Below, in pieces: positions 25,399-32,493 of a DNA stretch of 64,000 nucleotides. Position 1 is the stretch's first letter, and every line of letters starts with the position of its first letter. Made by a program: the position numbers and the translations under genes. Under the pieces are notes generated by a model that saw nothing but the letters and a program-made list of their open reading frames with translations, searched no databases and had not been told where the DNA came from. This DNA comes from Novosphingobium aerophilum (GTDB lineage: Bacteria > Pseudomonadota > Alphaproteobacteria > Sphingomonadales > Sphingomonadaceae), in contig NZ_JACLAU010000002.1 of NCBI RefSeq assembly GCF_014230305.1, positions 1 through 64,000 on the forward strand. Reading direction: 5' to 3'.

Positions 25399-27864
25399 CA
25401 TCAATTCGCGAGGGGAGAGATCGATTTCGAGTGCTTCGCGTTCCGCATCGGAGAGATCAGCGAGGCGGCGGTTGAGCATGGCTTCGGCGGTCGAGACGAG
25501 TTGCACGACAACCGCGTTGCCGTCCGCAAGTGCCGCGTCGATTGCGGGCAGTAGGCTCGGCAACTTCATCGATAGAAGGAGCTGCGCGAAGAAGCGCTGC
25601 TTGGTGCCTTCAAAAACCGAAAGCGCCGCTGATTTGGCACCTGAATTGAGTGTCTCGCCACTCTCAGTGTCGACGATCCGCGTTGCCTCGAGAGCTTCCC
25701 GCAGGTTGGCATGAATAATTGCCCAGGCGTCTGCATAGGCGTCATAAACCGCTACCTGGTCGGGGGTCAGGCAATGCTCGAGAATCTCGTACTCAACTCC
25801 GGCGAATGAAAGGGCCCTCGCCGTATACAGCCCCAGTGCCTTCAGATCGCGCGCGACCAGTTCCATTGCAGCGATACCGCCATCGCGAATATCTGCGACG
25901 AAGGCTTCGCGATTGGCAAAAGCCGTCTCGGGACCCCAAAGGCCAAGACGGGTGGCATAGGCGAGATTATTGACGTCGGATGCCCCGGTCGCCGAAGCGT
26001 AGAGCACGCGGGCGCGCGGCAGCAGATTCTGGATGCGAACACCGGCAATGCCCTGCTCCGACCCCTTGACCTTACCACGTGAGCCCTCCCCGCCTGCGGC
26101 GTTGGCCATCGCATGGGCTTCGTCGAAGACGATGAGCCCGTCGAAGTCCTCGCCTGCCCATTCGAGAATCTGATCGAGCCGGGTCGCGTCGCTTCGACCC
26201 GAACGCAGTGTCGGATAAGTCACGAAGAGTATGCCCTCGCGCATCCCGATCGGGACACCGAGCTTCCATTGGCCAAGGGGCTGGACGTCGATGGGAAGGC
26301 CGCCGAGCGCGCTCCAGTCGCGGCGGGCATCTTCGAGCAGAGCTTCGTTCTTGGAAATCCAGATGTGGCGCCGTTCGCCCCTCACCCACCGGTCGAGGAT
26401 GACAGATGCGACTTGTCTGCCTTTGCCTGCGCCAGTTCCGTCACCAAGAAAGTAGCCCATGCGGTAGGCGTGCCCCTCGGCGCTCGCCTTCAAAGCGCAG
26501 CCCTTGTCGTCGGGCTCGAACCGGCCCGGCAGATCGCGGGCATGCGCGCTTGCGGCATAGATCAGGGTCTCGGCCTGCGCAGCGGATAGGAGGCCTCCAG
26601 CAATGATACTCGAAGGAAGCTGAGGCACCACTTCAGGCACGGGTGCGTTTATCGAACCCATCGCAACGGATTCGACCAGCGGGGTCGGGTGGGAGACCGC
26701 ATCTGCAATTGAGATCCGGCTCGGTCGGTAAGGCAAATAATGCCCAACCTGATTCTCGATCGGCGCAGGTGCTTCGAGCGGAGTAAATTCAAGCGGCAGG
26801 ATCGACGCCGCCGCCGCGGCTGGGTGGACCTTAAGTGGAACCGGTTTCGTCCTGTTCGCCACCAGTCGAAGCGGCAAGGCTGGCTTGGTGCCGATGCTGG
26901 GTTCGGCGGGCAGGCTTACCCGGTCAGGCAGCATATCGATCAGCAGATGAAGCTCGGCAAAGTTTGCCGGCTGGGCGATGATCGGGCTGGTACCATCCTC
27001 AGCCTTGTCGAGAACCAGGAGCCGAGTTGAGATTGATGTGCCCTGCTTGATGAAACCGCGCTCGATCGTCGCGTTGAGGCGCAACGAGAGGGGACCGGCG
27101 ATCCCGACAAGAAACTTCGGAAGCTCGAACCATTCGGGCATCACTGCGACCAGGCGGCCACCAGGCAGAAGGCGCTTCCAGGCAGAACGCAAGTGCCGGT
27201 CGCCAGTGCGGCTATCGTGGCCCCTCTCGATACCGTGTGAATATGGCGGGTTCATCAGCACCACGCTCGGACCCACGTCGGGCGTGAGAAGTTCGTCGAT
27301 CAGTTCCCCGTCAAATCCCGTGACTGTCGCCTCCGGAAACACGGCGCCCAGGCATTCGCGGCGCAGCGGCGAAATCTCGTTGAGAGCAAGACGCGCAGTT
27401 GCCTTTGCTGCCCATACGCCCAGCATCCCGGTCCCGGCCGACGGCTCGAGAACCAGTTCAGCGGCAGAAATCGCGCATGCCTTTGCAGCCATCCAGGCCA
27501 GACGGGGCGGCGTCGCGAATTGTTGCCACTCGATCTGCTCATCGCTCCGGTTGGACTGGGTCGGGACCAGTCGTTCGAGGCGCGTGAAAGCCTCATCGGC
27601 GGCGGTGGATGGCATCGCGAGAGAGAATTCAGTTGCCTGCGCCAGGAACAACACCTGCGCCAATTCAAGTGCCGCATGGGCATCGCGTACGGACCAGCGT
27701 CCTTCGGCGTCGCTACCGCCGAAGTGATCGGCCATCGTTGCATTCACAGTGAGCCGTGAAATTGCTTGATCTGCAACGAGCCGCGCGGCCAGCGCCCTCG
27801 CCGCTGCCAGCACTGGCGGCTCGGCGAGATCGGAGAATGCGAAAGCGGTATTTGCGTGTGACAT
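25396..27864 (-). CDS. Strawberry-notch family protein, N-terminal half: methyltransferase-like plus SF2 helicase domain
   Basis: 822 residues with a strong AGGAGG Shine-Dalgarno. Residues ~135-215 resemble an N6-adenine methyltransferase (LEPSAGTGMLG, then VVLMNPPYSHG). Residues ~465-600 hold the ATPase core with Walker A GDGTGAGKGRQ and a DEAH box (LIVFDEAHAMAN). The ORF ends at RELM where the RIT element interrupts. The rest is at 19901-21745. Intact homologues of ~1,400 residues occur in plasmids and integrative elements and may protect or remodel element DNA. That function is inferred. The methyltransferase-like half is complete and could still act. Confidence 0.85.
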   Translation of the reverse strand: MSHANTAFAFSDLAEPPVLAAARALAARLVADQAISRLTVNATMADHFGGSDAEGRWSVRDAHAALELAQVLFLAQATEFSLAMPSTAADEAFTRLERLVPTQSNRSDEQIEWQQFATPPRLAWMAAKACAISAAELVLEPSAGTGMLGVWAAKATARLALNEISPLRRECLGAVFPEATVTGFDGELIDELLTPDVGPSVVLMNPPYSHGIERGHDSRTGDRHLRSAWKRLLPGGRLVAVMPEWFELPKFLVGIAGPLSLRLNATIERGFIKQGTSISTRLLVLDKAEDGTSPIIAQPANFAELHLLIDMLPDRVSLPAEPSIGTKPALPLRLVANRTKPVPLKVHPAAAAASILPLEFTPLEAPAPIENQVGHYLPYRPSRISIADAVSHPTPLVESVAMGSINAPVPEVVPQLPSSIIAGGLLSAAQAETLIYAASAHARDLPGRFEPDDKGCALKASAEGHAYRMGYFLGDGTGAGKGRQVASVILDRWVRGERRHIWISKNEALLEDARRDWSALGGLPIDVQPLGQWKLGVPIGMREGILFVTYPTLRSGRSDATRLDQILEWAGEDFDGLIVFDEAHAMANAAGGEGSRGKVKGSEQGIAGVRIQNLLPRARVLYASATGASDVNNLAYATRLGLWGPETAFANREAFVADIRDGGIAAMELVARDLKALGLYTARALSFAGVEYEILEHCLTPDQVAVYDAYADAWAIIHANLREALEATRIVDTESGETLNSGAKSAALSVFEGTKQRFFAQLLLSMKLPSLLPAIDAALADGNAVVVQLVSTAEAMLNRRLADLSDAEREALEIDLSPRELM

Positions 27865-27967
27865 GAGAGACCTCCTGAAGAGGCCCTGGGTTTGTCCGGG
27901 TGTCCGTTCGGATGGATCCGCCCGGGGGCCTCACAAGGCCCCAAGCCCGCTTTCCTCTCACCGACAT

Positions 27968-28876
27968 TCAGACCGCAGCTCGGACTGAGCGCATGAGCAC
28001 ATCATTCCAGTCGTCGCCGGTTAGCTCCGGACGCCTGGTGACAATCAGACGCCCTTCGCAAGCGTAGGCCTCTCGCGCACGCTCTTCAGCAAGGTGCCCG
28101 CCCGCATCATTGTCGACAAAGAGATACAGCTGGTGCACCGATTCCGGGATTGTGGCCAAGCCGAAGCGTTCGTTTCCTAGCGTCGCCCAGCAGGGAACCT
28201 TGAACATTTGCATCGCTGAGAGGGCCGTTTCGTTTCCCTCTGCGAGGCCAAGGCGTCCGCCATTCGGGTACGCGAAACGCACCGCCCCAGAACCGGGGCT
28301 GCCTAACGCACGCCTGGGCTGATCGAAAGAAGCCAAGCTGGTTTTGTCGAGGTCAAGGAAGGAGCGGTGCAGCGCCAGAATTCCGGCATCATTGCGCACG
28401 GCTGCCACCATCGCGGGTAGAAACCGGACAGCACCCTTTGGCCCCAGCGGCATATGCGGGTGGAAACGCAGCTCCGGCGAAGAAATCGTGATGCCTCTGG
28501 ACACGAGGTACTTCTCGGCGGGGCTGCCAGCGATGGTCGACGCCTCACGCCAGAGCCTCAGCGCATTGCGATTGGCGACTTCCTCGCGCGGTTCGGCCAC
28601 GATCGGACCACTCGTGCCATCGAACAGATCCGCAATTCTTATTCCGAGCCCGGCCATGGCTTCTATCACCGCCTCGTTCGTGCAGCCGGCAAAGCAATGA
28701 ACAAGAATTGCGCGCTTTCCGAGTGTGATACTTAGCGAAGGAGTGCGGTCGTCGTGGGCCGGACAGCAGCACATTCCGCGCGAACGCGACCAGGCACCGC
28801 CCAGCTGCTCGACTATCTTGCGCGCGCGGGTTTCCAGTTGCAGACCTTGGAATTGGGATGATCGGTGTTGGTGCAT
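27968..28876 (-). CDS. CHC2-type zinc-finger and Toprim domain protein (primase-like)
   Basis: 302 residues from the ATG at 28876, chosen for its GGAGATG Shine-Dalgarno. A longer in-frame start exists at 28942. Residues ~20-80 form a DnaG-like CHC2 zinc finger ([16 protein letters not shown], then LVHCFAGC). The Toprim part has the glutamate motif ([13 protein letters not shown]) and the metal-binding [11 protein letters not shown]. There is no RNA-polymerase domain of full DnaG, as in plasmid and element-borne Toprim proteins. It lies upstream of strawberry-notch on the same strand. It may prime replication of the excised element. An SOS-type box lies in its upstream region. Confidence 0.82.
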   Translation of the reverse strand: MHQHRSSQFQGLQLETRARKIVEQLGGAWSRSRGMCCCPAHDDRTPSLSITLGKRAILVHCFAGCTNEAVIEAMAGLGIRIADLFDGTSGPIVAEPREEVANRNALRLWREASTIAGSPAEKYLVSRGITISSPELRFHPHMPLGPKGAVRFLPAMVAAVRNDAGILALHRSFLDLDKTSLASFDQPRRALGSPGSGAVRFAYPNGGRLGLAEGNETALSAMQMFKVPCWATLGNERFGLATIPESVHQLYLFVDNDAGGHLAEERAREAYACEGRLIVTRRPELTGDDWNDVLMRSVRAAV

Positions 28877-28957
28877 GGGGGCATCTCCATCGTAACGTGC
28901 CTCCACCCGCGCAGCCTCCGCTCTGCGTCGCTGACGTTTCATTTTCCTACATCATAT

Positions 28958-28972
28958 GTTCTATATATGTTC
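28958..28972. promoter_or_regulatory. Candidate LexA (SOS) box, GTTC-N7-GTTC
   Basis: GTTC TATATAT GTTC lies between the divergent Toprim gene (start 28876) and transglycosylase gene (start 29003). GTTC-N7-GTTC is the established LexA motif of alphaproteobacteria such as Caulobacter, Rhodobacter and Sinorhizobium. The AT spacer may overlap the -10 of either promoter. A second perfect box lies upstream of the integrase. Confidence 0.6.
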
Positions 28973-29002
28973 TTTCCCGATTCGACACCAAAGGATTTGG
29001 GA

Positions 29003-29662
29003 ATGAGACTGAAATGGGCAGTAGTTGCAGGGGCAACGACAGGATTTGGGTCCGTCCTCCCCGCTCACGCGCAGGAGATGGAGCCCCCTCAGATGACCGT
29101 TGCCTCGGAGTTGACGACCGATGGCTTCCGCGTTGCAGAAGGGACTGATGGCTTCCTTCTCGTCGAACATGGCATTTGGAGAAAGCCTCCAACGGCCTCG
29201 TCCGAGCCGCTGGCTACCGATGCGGGTCGAACCTATCTGCCCTATCGATATCCAAAGCCCCAAGGCAGCGCGCCATCGGGCTTCCGTCGGGCAAGCTACC
29301 TTCCTCATGTTTACGCTGCTGAGGCTCAATACTCGCTACCAAGCGGCCTTCTCGACGCTCTTGTATGGACGGAATCACGATATAATCCGATGGCCATCAG
29401 CAAGGCCGGGGCCGCAGGCTTGGGGCAATTGATGCCAGGGACAGCGCGGGACCTTGGCGTTTCAAATCGCTTCGATCCCAAGGCGAACATCTTGGGTGCG
29501 GCCCGATACCTACGCCAGATGCTGGACAAGTTCGGGGTGGTTCATCTGGCCCTCGCTGCCTACAATGCAGGTCCAGGTGCCGTCGAGCGCGCAGGCGGTA
29601 TTCCTCGCAATGGCGAGACACCGGCCTATGTGCGTGAAGTGCTGCGCCATTGGCGTTTTTGA
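29003..29662 (+). CDS. Lytic transglycosylase (VirB1/SLT family), secreted
   Basis: 219 residues from the ATG at 29003, which gives a signal peptide ending VLPAHAQ. Upstream in-frame codons lack a signal. The SLT domain (~100-215) has the catalytic Glu in [19 protein letters not shown], then [16 protein letters not shown] and [19 protein letters not shown], with YVREVLRHW at the end. Such enzymes open peptidoglycan locally, in mobile elements usually for the conjugation apparatus. No mating-pair genes are in view, so its partner system must lie to the left of the window if it exists. Confidence 0.9.
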   Translation: MRLKWAVVAGATTGFGSVLPAHAQEMEPPQMTVASELTTDGFRVAEGTDGFLLVEHGIWRKPPTASSEPLATDAGRTYLPYRYPKPQGSAPSGFRRASYLPHVYAAEAQYSLPSGLLDALVWTESRYNPMAISKAGAAGLGQLMPGTARDLGVSNRFDPKANILGAARYLRQMLDKFGVVHLALAAYNAGPGAVERAGGIPRNGETPAYVREVLRHWRF

Positions 29663-29674
29663 ACGGGGGGTGTT

Positions 29675-29884
29675 GTGAGCGCGGATCGAAGACGCGTCTC
29701 GGGGACGTTAAGCAGCGGTAGACGCGGAATGATCCTGACTACATCTGCTGACGATGTCTGGATTGTCAAAGGCGATGATGTCCGTGAGGACTTCATCGGA
29801 TCTACAGTGACCGTCGAGGGCGTTGTCGCGGGCATGGATCGGATACGCGCCGACTGGCTCGGGGTGGAGAGTCATTCTTCCTGA
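29675..29884 (+). CDS. DUF5818-like small protein
   Basis: 69 residues from a GTG start, 12 bases after the transglycosylase stop. The pattern VSGTLSSGRRGMILTTSADDVWIV, then IGSTVTVEGVVAGMDRIRADWLG, fits DUF5818, a short beta-rich family found beside integrases and element genes in sphingomonads. No function is established. The 3' end overlaps the convergent integrase gene by 13 bases. Confidence 0.65.
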   Translation: MSADRRRVSGTLSSGRRGMILTTSADDVWIVKGDDVREDFIGSTVTVEGVVAGMDRIRADWLGVESHSS

Positions 29885-31146
29885 CTGTCCTGCGGCGGAT
29901 ATTTCGCGACGAGTAGTTGAACCTCCCTGCCCCACAGTGCGAGAGCTTCGCGTTTTTCATTCGTGTACTGATGCCGATGATAGACCCCGGCGACACCAGC
30001 CATTGCCGAACCCGACTGATGATTGAGAACGGCCTCTGAAACGACCAGCGGTATTCCAATCCTCTGCAGTCCGGTCGCCACCGTCCGGCGAATGTCATGC
30101 ATGGTGAAATGAGCGGCTTCATAGCCGAGTTTCTCGTCCACGCTTGCCCTTATCCGCTTCCAGGCCTTTGACAGCCCACTGACACTGTTTGTGCTAGTGA
30201 CCTTGGATGCCAATAGAATTTGGGATTGCTTGTGGGCATCTTCAGGCGCGATCCCGGCGGCCGCGAAGATGTCGGTGATGACCTCAAGGGCCTGCGCGGA
30301 TAAAGGCACCACATTTGCCTTGCCGTTTTTCGCTCTATCTCCTGGTACAGTCCAAACTTTCCCCTTGAAGTCGAACTCGTCGCAAGTGGCGTCGAGCACC
30401 TCTCCCCGGCGCTGCGCTGTGAGAATTAACATCTGCACAAGATGGCCAAACGGATAGCCATCCTCGACGGCGGCTTGCCACAGTGCAGCGACCTCTCGAT
30501 CGCTGAGCACCCGGTCGCGAGGCTCGCTCCGTTTTGGGCGCCAAGCGTCCCGGCACGGATTGGCTGGCAGATGTTCAAGTCTGGTGAGCGCCCATGAGTA
30601 AAACGTCGAAAGGTGTCGATAAACGATGCGAGCCATCGTCAGGGTTTCCTTGCCCCGCTCAAATGCGATCTTCTCTACGAAGCGGCTGACGTCGCTTCGG
30701 GTGATCGAATCGGCGAGGCGGTCGCCTAGCTCAGGTTCAATGTACTTGCGGAAAACCCGGTCGAACTCATTCGCGCTCCGCTTTTTGCCGACGATCTGTT
30801 GAGCCAGGTATGTCTCGTATAGTTCGGCGACGGTGCCGACACCCTTCGATCCCTTCCTCTTCGCTCCCGGCTTTCTGGCGATGCTTTTGCCTTGCTCAAC
30901 GTCGACGAGCAGGTCCCGCGCCTTCCGACGGGCGTGTGCGAGAGTGAAATTCTGGCCATGCCGCCCGATAGTCACATTCAACCATTTACCTTGGACGCGC
31001 TTACGCAAGATATAAGTCTTGGTGCCGCTCGCTCCCATTCGGAGCCTCAGGCCGGTCACGATGCCATCAGCGACCTCAATTTGCCCGCTTGCAGGCGCTT
31101 TCAATCCTGCGATCCGAGCATCTGTCAAACCAACTTTGTTCGCCAT
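29872..31146 (-). CDS. int: Tyrosine integrase, P4/DUF4102 type
   Basis: 424 residues with AGGA before the ATG. The N-terminal DUF4102 arm-binding domain (VGLTDARIAGLKAP, then GLRLRMGASGTKTYILRKR) is followed by a core-binding domain. The catalytic domain has the Arg in ILTAQRRGEVL, HxxR as TMHDIRRTVATGL, VLNHQSG and the Tyr in GVAGVYHRHQY. Such integrases use tRNA 3' ends, and a tRNA-Lys end lies 130 bases upstream of its start. It would catalyse integration and excision of the whole element. A GTTC-N7-GTTC box covers its likely -35, so expression may be damage-induced. Confidence 0.95.
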   Translation of the reverse strand: MANKVGLTDARIAGLKAPASGQIEVADGIVTGLRLRMGASGTKTYILRKRVQGKWLNVTIGRHGQNFTLAHARRKARDLLVDVEQGKSIARKPGAKRKGSKGVGTVAELYETYLAQQIVGKKRSANEFDRVFRKYIEPELGDRLADSITRSDVSRFVEKIAFERGKETLTMARIVYRHLSTFYSWALTRLEHLPANPCRDAWRPKRSEPRDRVLSDREVAALWQAAVEDGYPFGHLVQMLILTAQRRGEVLDATCDEFDFKGKVWTVPGDRAKNGKANVVPLSAQALEVITDIFAAAGIAPEDAHKQSQILLASKVTSTNSVSGLSKAWKRIRASVDEKLGYEAAHFTMHDIRRTVATGLQRIGIPLVVSEAVLNHQSGSAMAGVAGVYHRHQYTNEKREALALWGREVQLLVAKYPPQDSQEE

Positions 31147-31154
31147 ATGATCCT

Positions 31155-31174
31155 GCTACCTTAGGTAGCTTTTT
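31155..31174. promoter_or_regulatory. Hairpin in the integrase leader
   Basis: GCTACC-TTA-GGTAGC (31155-31169) followed by five T on the plus strand. Toward the integrase (minus strand) the hairpin lies between the predicted promoter and the AGGA ribosome site, abutting it, and could reduce translation. On the plus strand it resembles a short intrinsic terminator insulating the integrase from chromosomal transcripts. Confidence 0.4.
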
Positions 31175-31200
31175 GTAGTGGATACTGGCGAACATTTCAA
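31172..31200 (-). promoter_or_regulatory. Predicted integrase promoter
   Basis: On the minus strand TTGAAA (31200-31195) and TACAAA (31177-31172) are separated by exactly 17 bases, 26 bases upstream of the ATG. The -35 hexamer lies within the spacer of the GTTC-N7-GTTC box, which would let LexA block polymerase directly. Consensus prediction only. Confidence 0.5.
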
Positions 31201-31204
31201 GAAC
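31190..31204. promoter_or_regulatory. Candidate LexA (SOS) box upstream of the integrase
   Basis: GTTC TTGAAAT GTTC on the minus strand (GAAC-N7-GAAC on plus). It matches the alphaproteobacterial LexA consensus perfectly and overlaps the predicted -35 of the integrase. It is the second such box within 2.3 kb of the element's right end. Confidence 0.6.
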
Positions 31205-31277
31205 AATGCGGACAATGAATCGCAGATTTCTGCCGTTGTTGGACGCATACGGAAGCGTAAGGACCCTCTGATTTCAG

Positions 31278-31322
31278 CTCTTAATCAGCGGGTCCTAGGT
31301 TCGAGCCCTAGTGCGTCCACCA
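31278..31322 (+). other. Attachment site: 3' end of tRNA-Lys(CTT)
   Basis: 45 nt matching a tRNA from the anticodon loop (CTCTTAA, anticodon CTT) through the 3' anticodon strand, the T arm (CTAGG-TTCGAGC-CCTAG) and acceptor strand TGCGTCC-A-CCA. The 5' side has no D arm and cannot form a 7-nt anticodon loop, so this is a fragment. P4-type integrases recombine within tRNA 3' halves. The intact tRNA should be restored at the other end of the element, outside the window. Confidence 0.85.
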
Positions 31323-31532
31323 TACTTTTCCCTCTCCGCTGCAAGTGCTTGGCCAGGGCGCTGCTCGCCCCTCTGAGGGGCCCTCACGTTGTGCTCCCAT
31401 GGCGGGCCGGACGCATCGTTATGCGCCATGGTGGACGGCTCCGGTGGCCCTGCGTGATCGATGACTGCCGCAAGGGTGGACGGGGCTCGCCAAGCCTGCC
31501 ACTGACATGGACCAGTTGATCGGAACCCAGCC

Positions 31533-32120
31533 ATGAGCGTCCGTCCTTCCTTCACTTCCGCCGCGGCGGCCAAGGCGTGGGATGATCATTTCGCCGAGGT
31601 CGATCGCCTGCTGGCCCGGGCGGGGCTGAGTGACAGCGGCCTGGGCGACAACCTGCGCCGTCAGCTTCACGACAGCTTCCTGGCTGAGCCGGGCGAGCGC
31701 GAGCCGCCCCGACTCCACGCGGCGATGGAGCGGGTCGGGCGTCCGGCCGATCGTCTGCGGAAAGAGCTGGCCCAGGCGCTGCTCGACCGCGGGTCGCGCA
31801 CCGGCCATCCGGTGACGATCGCCCTTGGTCTGTGGCACGCACTGTTCACCAGCACGCGGGAAGCCCTGCGCGCGGCGGCTTTCGGGCTGGGTTATGGCGT
31901 GGTGATCGGCCTGATGGTCCTGGCCCTGCTCAAGCCTGTCCTGTTCCGCAATGTCGGCCTGGTCCGCGATCAAGTGGGCCGGTTGAGCTTCGGGACCGTA
32001 ACCGAATACAGCGGCAGCACCGAGGTGCTGGGCTGGTGGGCCATCCCGATCGGCCTGGGTCTGGGCACCGTGCTGTACCTGGCCCTCACCCTCCTGCTGC
32101 GGTGGTCGCGAAGCCGCTGA
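31533..32120 (+). CDS. Hypothetical membrane protein
   Basis: 195 residues, not recognised. The N-terminal ~90 residues are soluble and helical (WDDHFAEVDRLLARAGL, then RVGRPADRLRKEL), resembling the helical N-domain of HAAS/DUF1700-type proteins but without certainty. Two transmembrane segments follow: ~105-130 (FGLGYGVVIGLMVLALL) and ~165-190 (WAIPIGLGLGTVLYLALTLLL). It is the first chromosomal gene after the attachment site, separated by 210 bases with no other feature seen. The next gene on the same strand also encodes a membrane protein. Confidence 0.65.
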   Translation: MSVRPSFTSAAAAKAWDDHFAEVDRLLARAGLSDSGLGDNLRRQLHDSFLAEPGEREPPRLHAAMERVGRPADRLRKELAQALLDRGSRTGHPVTIALGLWHALFTSTREALRAAAFGLGYGVVIGLMVLALLKPVLFRNVGLVRDQVGRLSFGTVTEYSGSTEVLGWWAIPIGLGLGTVLYLALTLLLRWSRSR

Positions 32121-32160
32121 CCGGCGGGAACCCCTGCGGCTGTGGGGACTTGGCTAGGGC

Positions 32161-32472
32161 ATGGACGGCCCGCTCGAATGGTTTGGCGCGATGGGCGCGA
32201 TTGTCGCGGCCGGGCTGATCGCGGCGGACCTGGGGCGTCGCTTCACCGGCTGGGCTTTTGTGCTGTTCCTTGCCGTGTCGCTGGCATGGATCGCCTCGGG
32301 CCTGCGTCACGATGCCTGGTCGCTGGTAGCGCAGAACGCCCTGCTGCTGGCGGTCAACGGCTGGGGCGTGTGGCAATACCTGCTGAGCCCGCGCAAGAAG
32401 CGCGAGATCGATCGCCAGGAGCACATCGCCGAGCAGGCCCGCGACGAGCTGGACCGCGCGGATCCCGCCTGA
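32161..32472 (+). CDS. Hypothetical small membrane protein
   Basis: 103 residues with three hydrophobic segments in the first ~80 (AMGAIVAAGLIAADLG, AFVLFLAVSLAWIASGL, LLLAVNGWGVWQYLL), then a charged cytoplasmic-type tail (KKREIDRQEHIAEQARDEL). The arrangement resembles short YgjV/PnuC-like three-helix proteins, but no family is assigned. It starts 40 bases after the preceding membrane protein gene on the same strand. Confidence 0.6.
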   Translation: MDGPLEWFGAMGAIVAAGLIAADLGRRFTGWAFVLFLAVSLAWIASGLRHDAWSLVAQNALLLAVNGWGVWQYLLSPRKKREIDRQEHIAEQARDELDRADPA

Positions 32473-32493
32473 GCGTGGGCTGCGGCCGGGGCC

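Larger units (their letters stand above)
1..31322. mobile_element. Right-hand part of an integrative (ICE/IME-like) element inserted at tRNA-Lys(CTT)
   Basis: Seen: a P4-type integrase lies beside a 45-nt tRNA-Lys 3' fragment, with ordinary housekeeping genes beyond it. To the left are ParB-like, ArdC-like, strawberry-notch, Toprim and lytic transglycosylase genes, plus a RIT element, an IS remnant and a toxin-antitoxin pair. Known: these are typical backbone genes of proteobacterial integrative elements. Inference: 31322 is the right boundary. No second copy of the tRNA end was noticed to the left, so the other boundary, and any relaxase or mating-pair genes, probably lie before position 1. 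Whether it is self-transmissible cannot be judged here. Confidence 0.75.

Noticed and set aside
29872-31146. Integrase as part of a prophage.
   Set aside because: No capsid, tail or lysis genes are visible to the left. The neighbours are ICE/plasmid-type genes.
31241-31322. A complete tRNA gene.
   Set aside because: Acceptor and T arms can form but there is no D arm and the anticodon loop is too long. It fits an attachment-site fragment.
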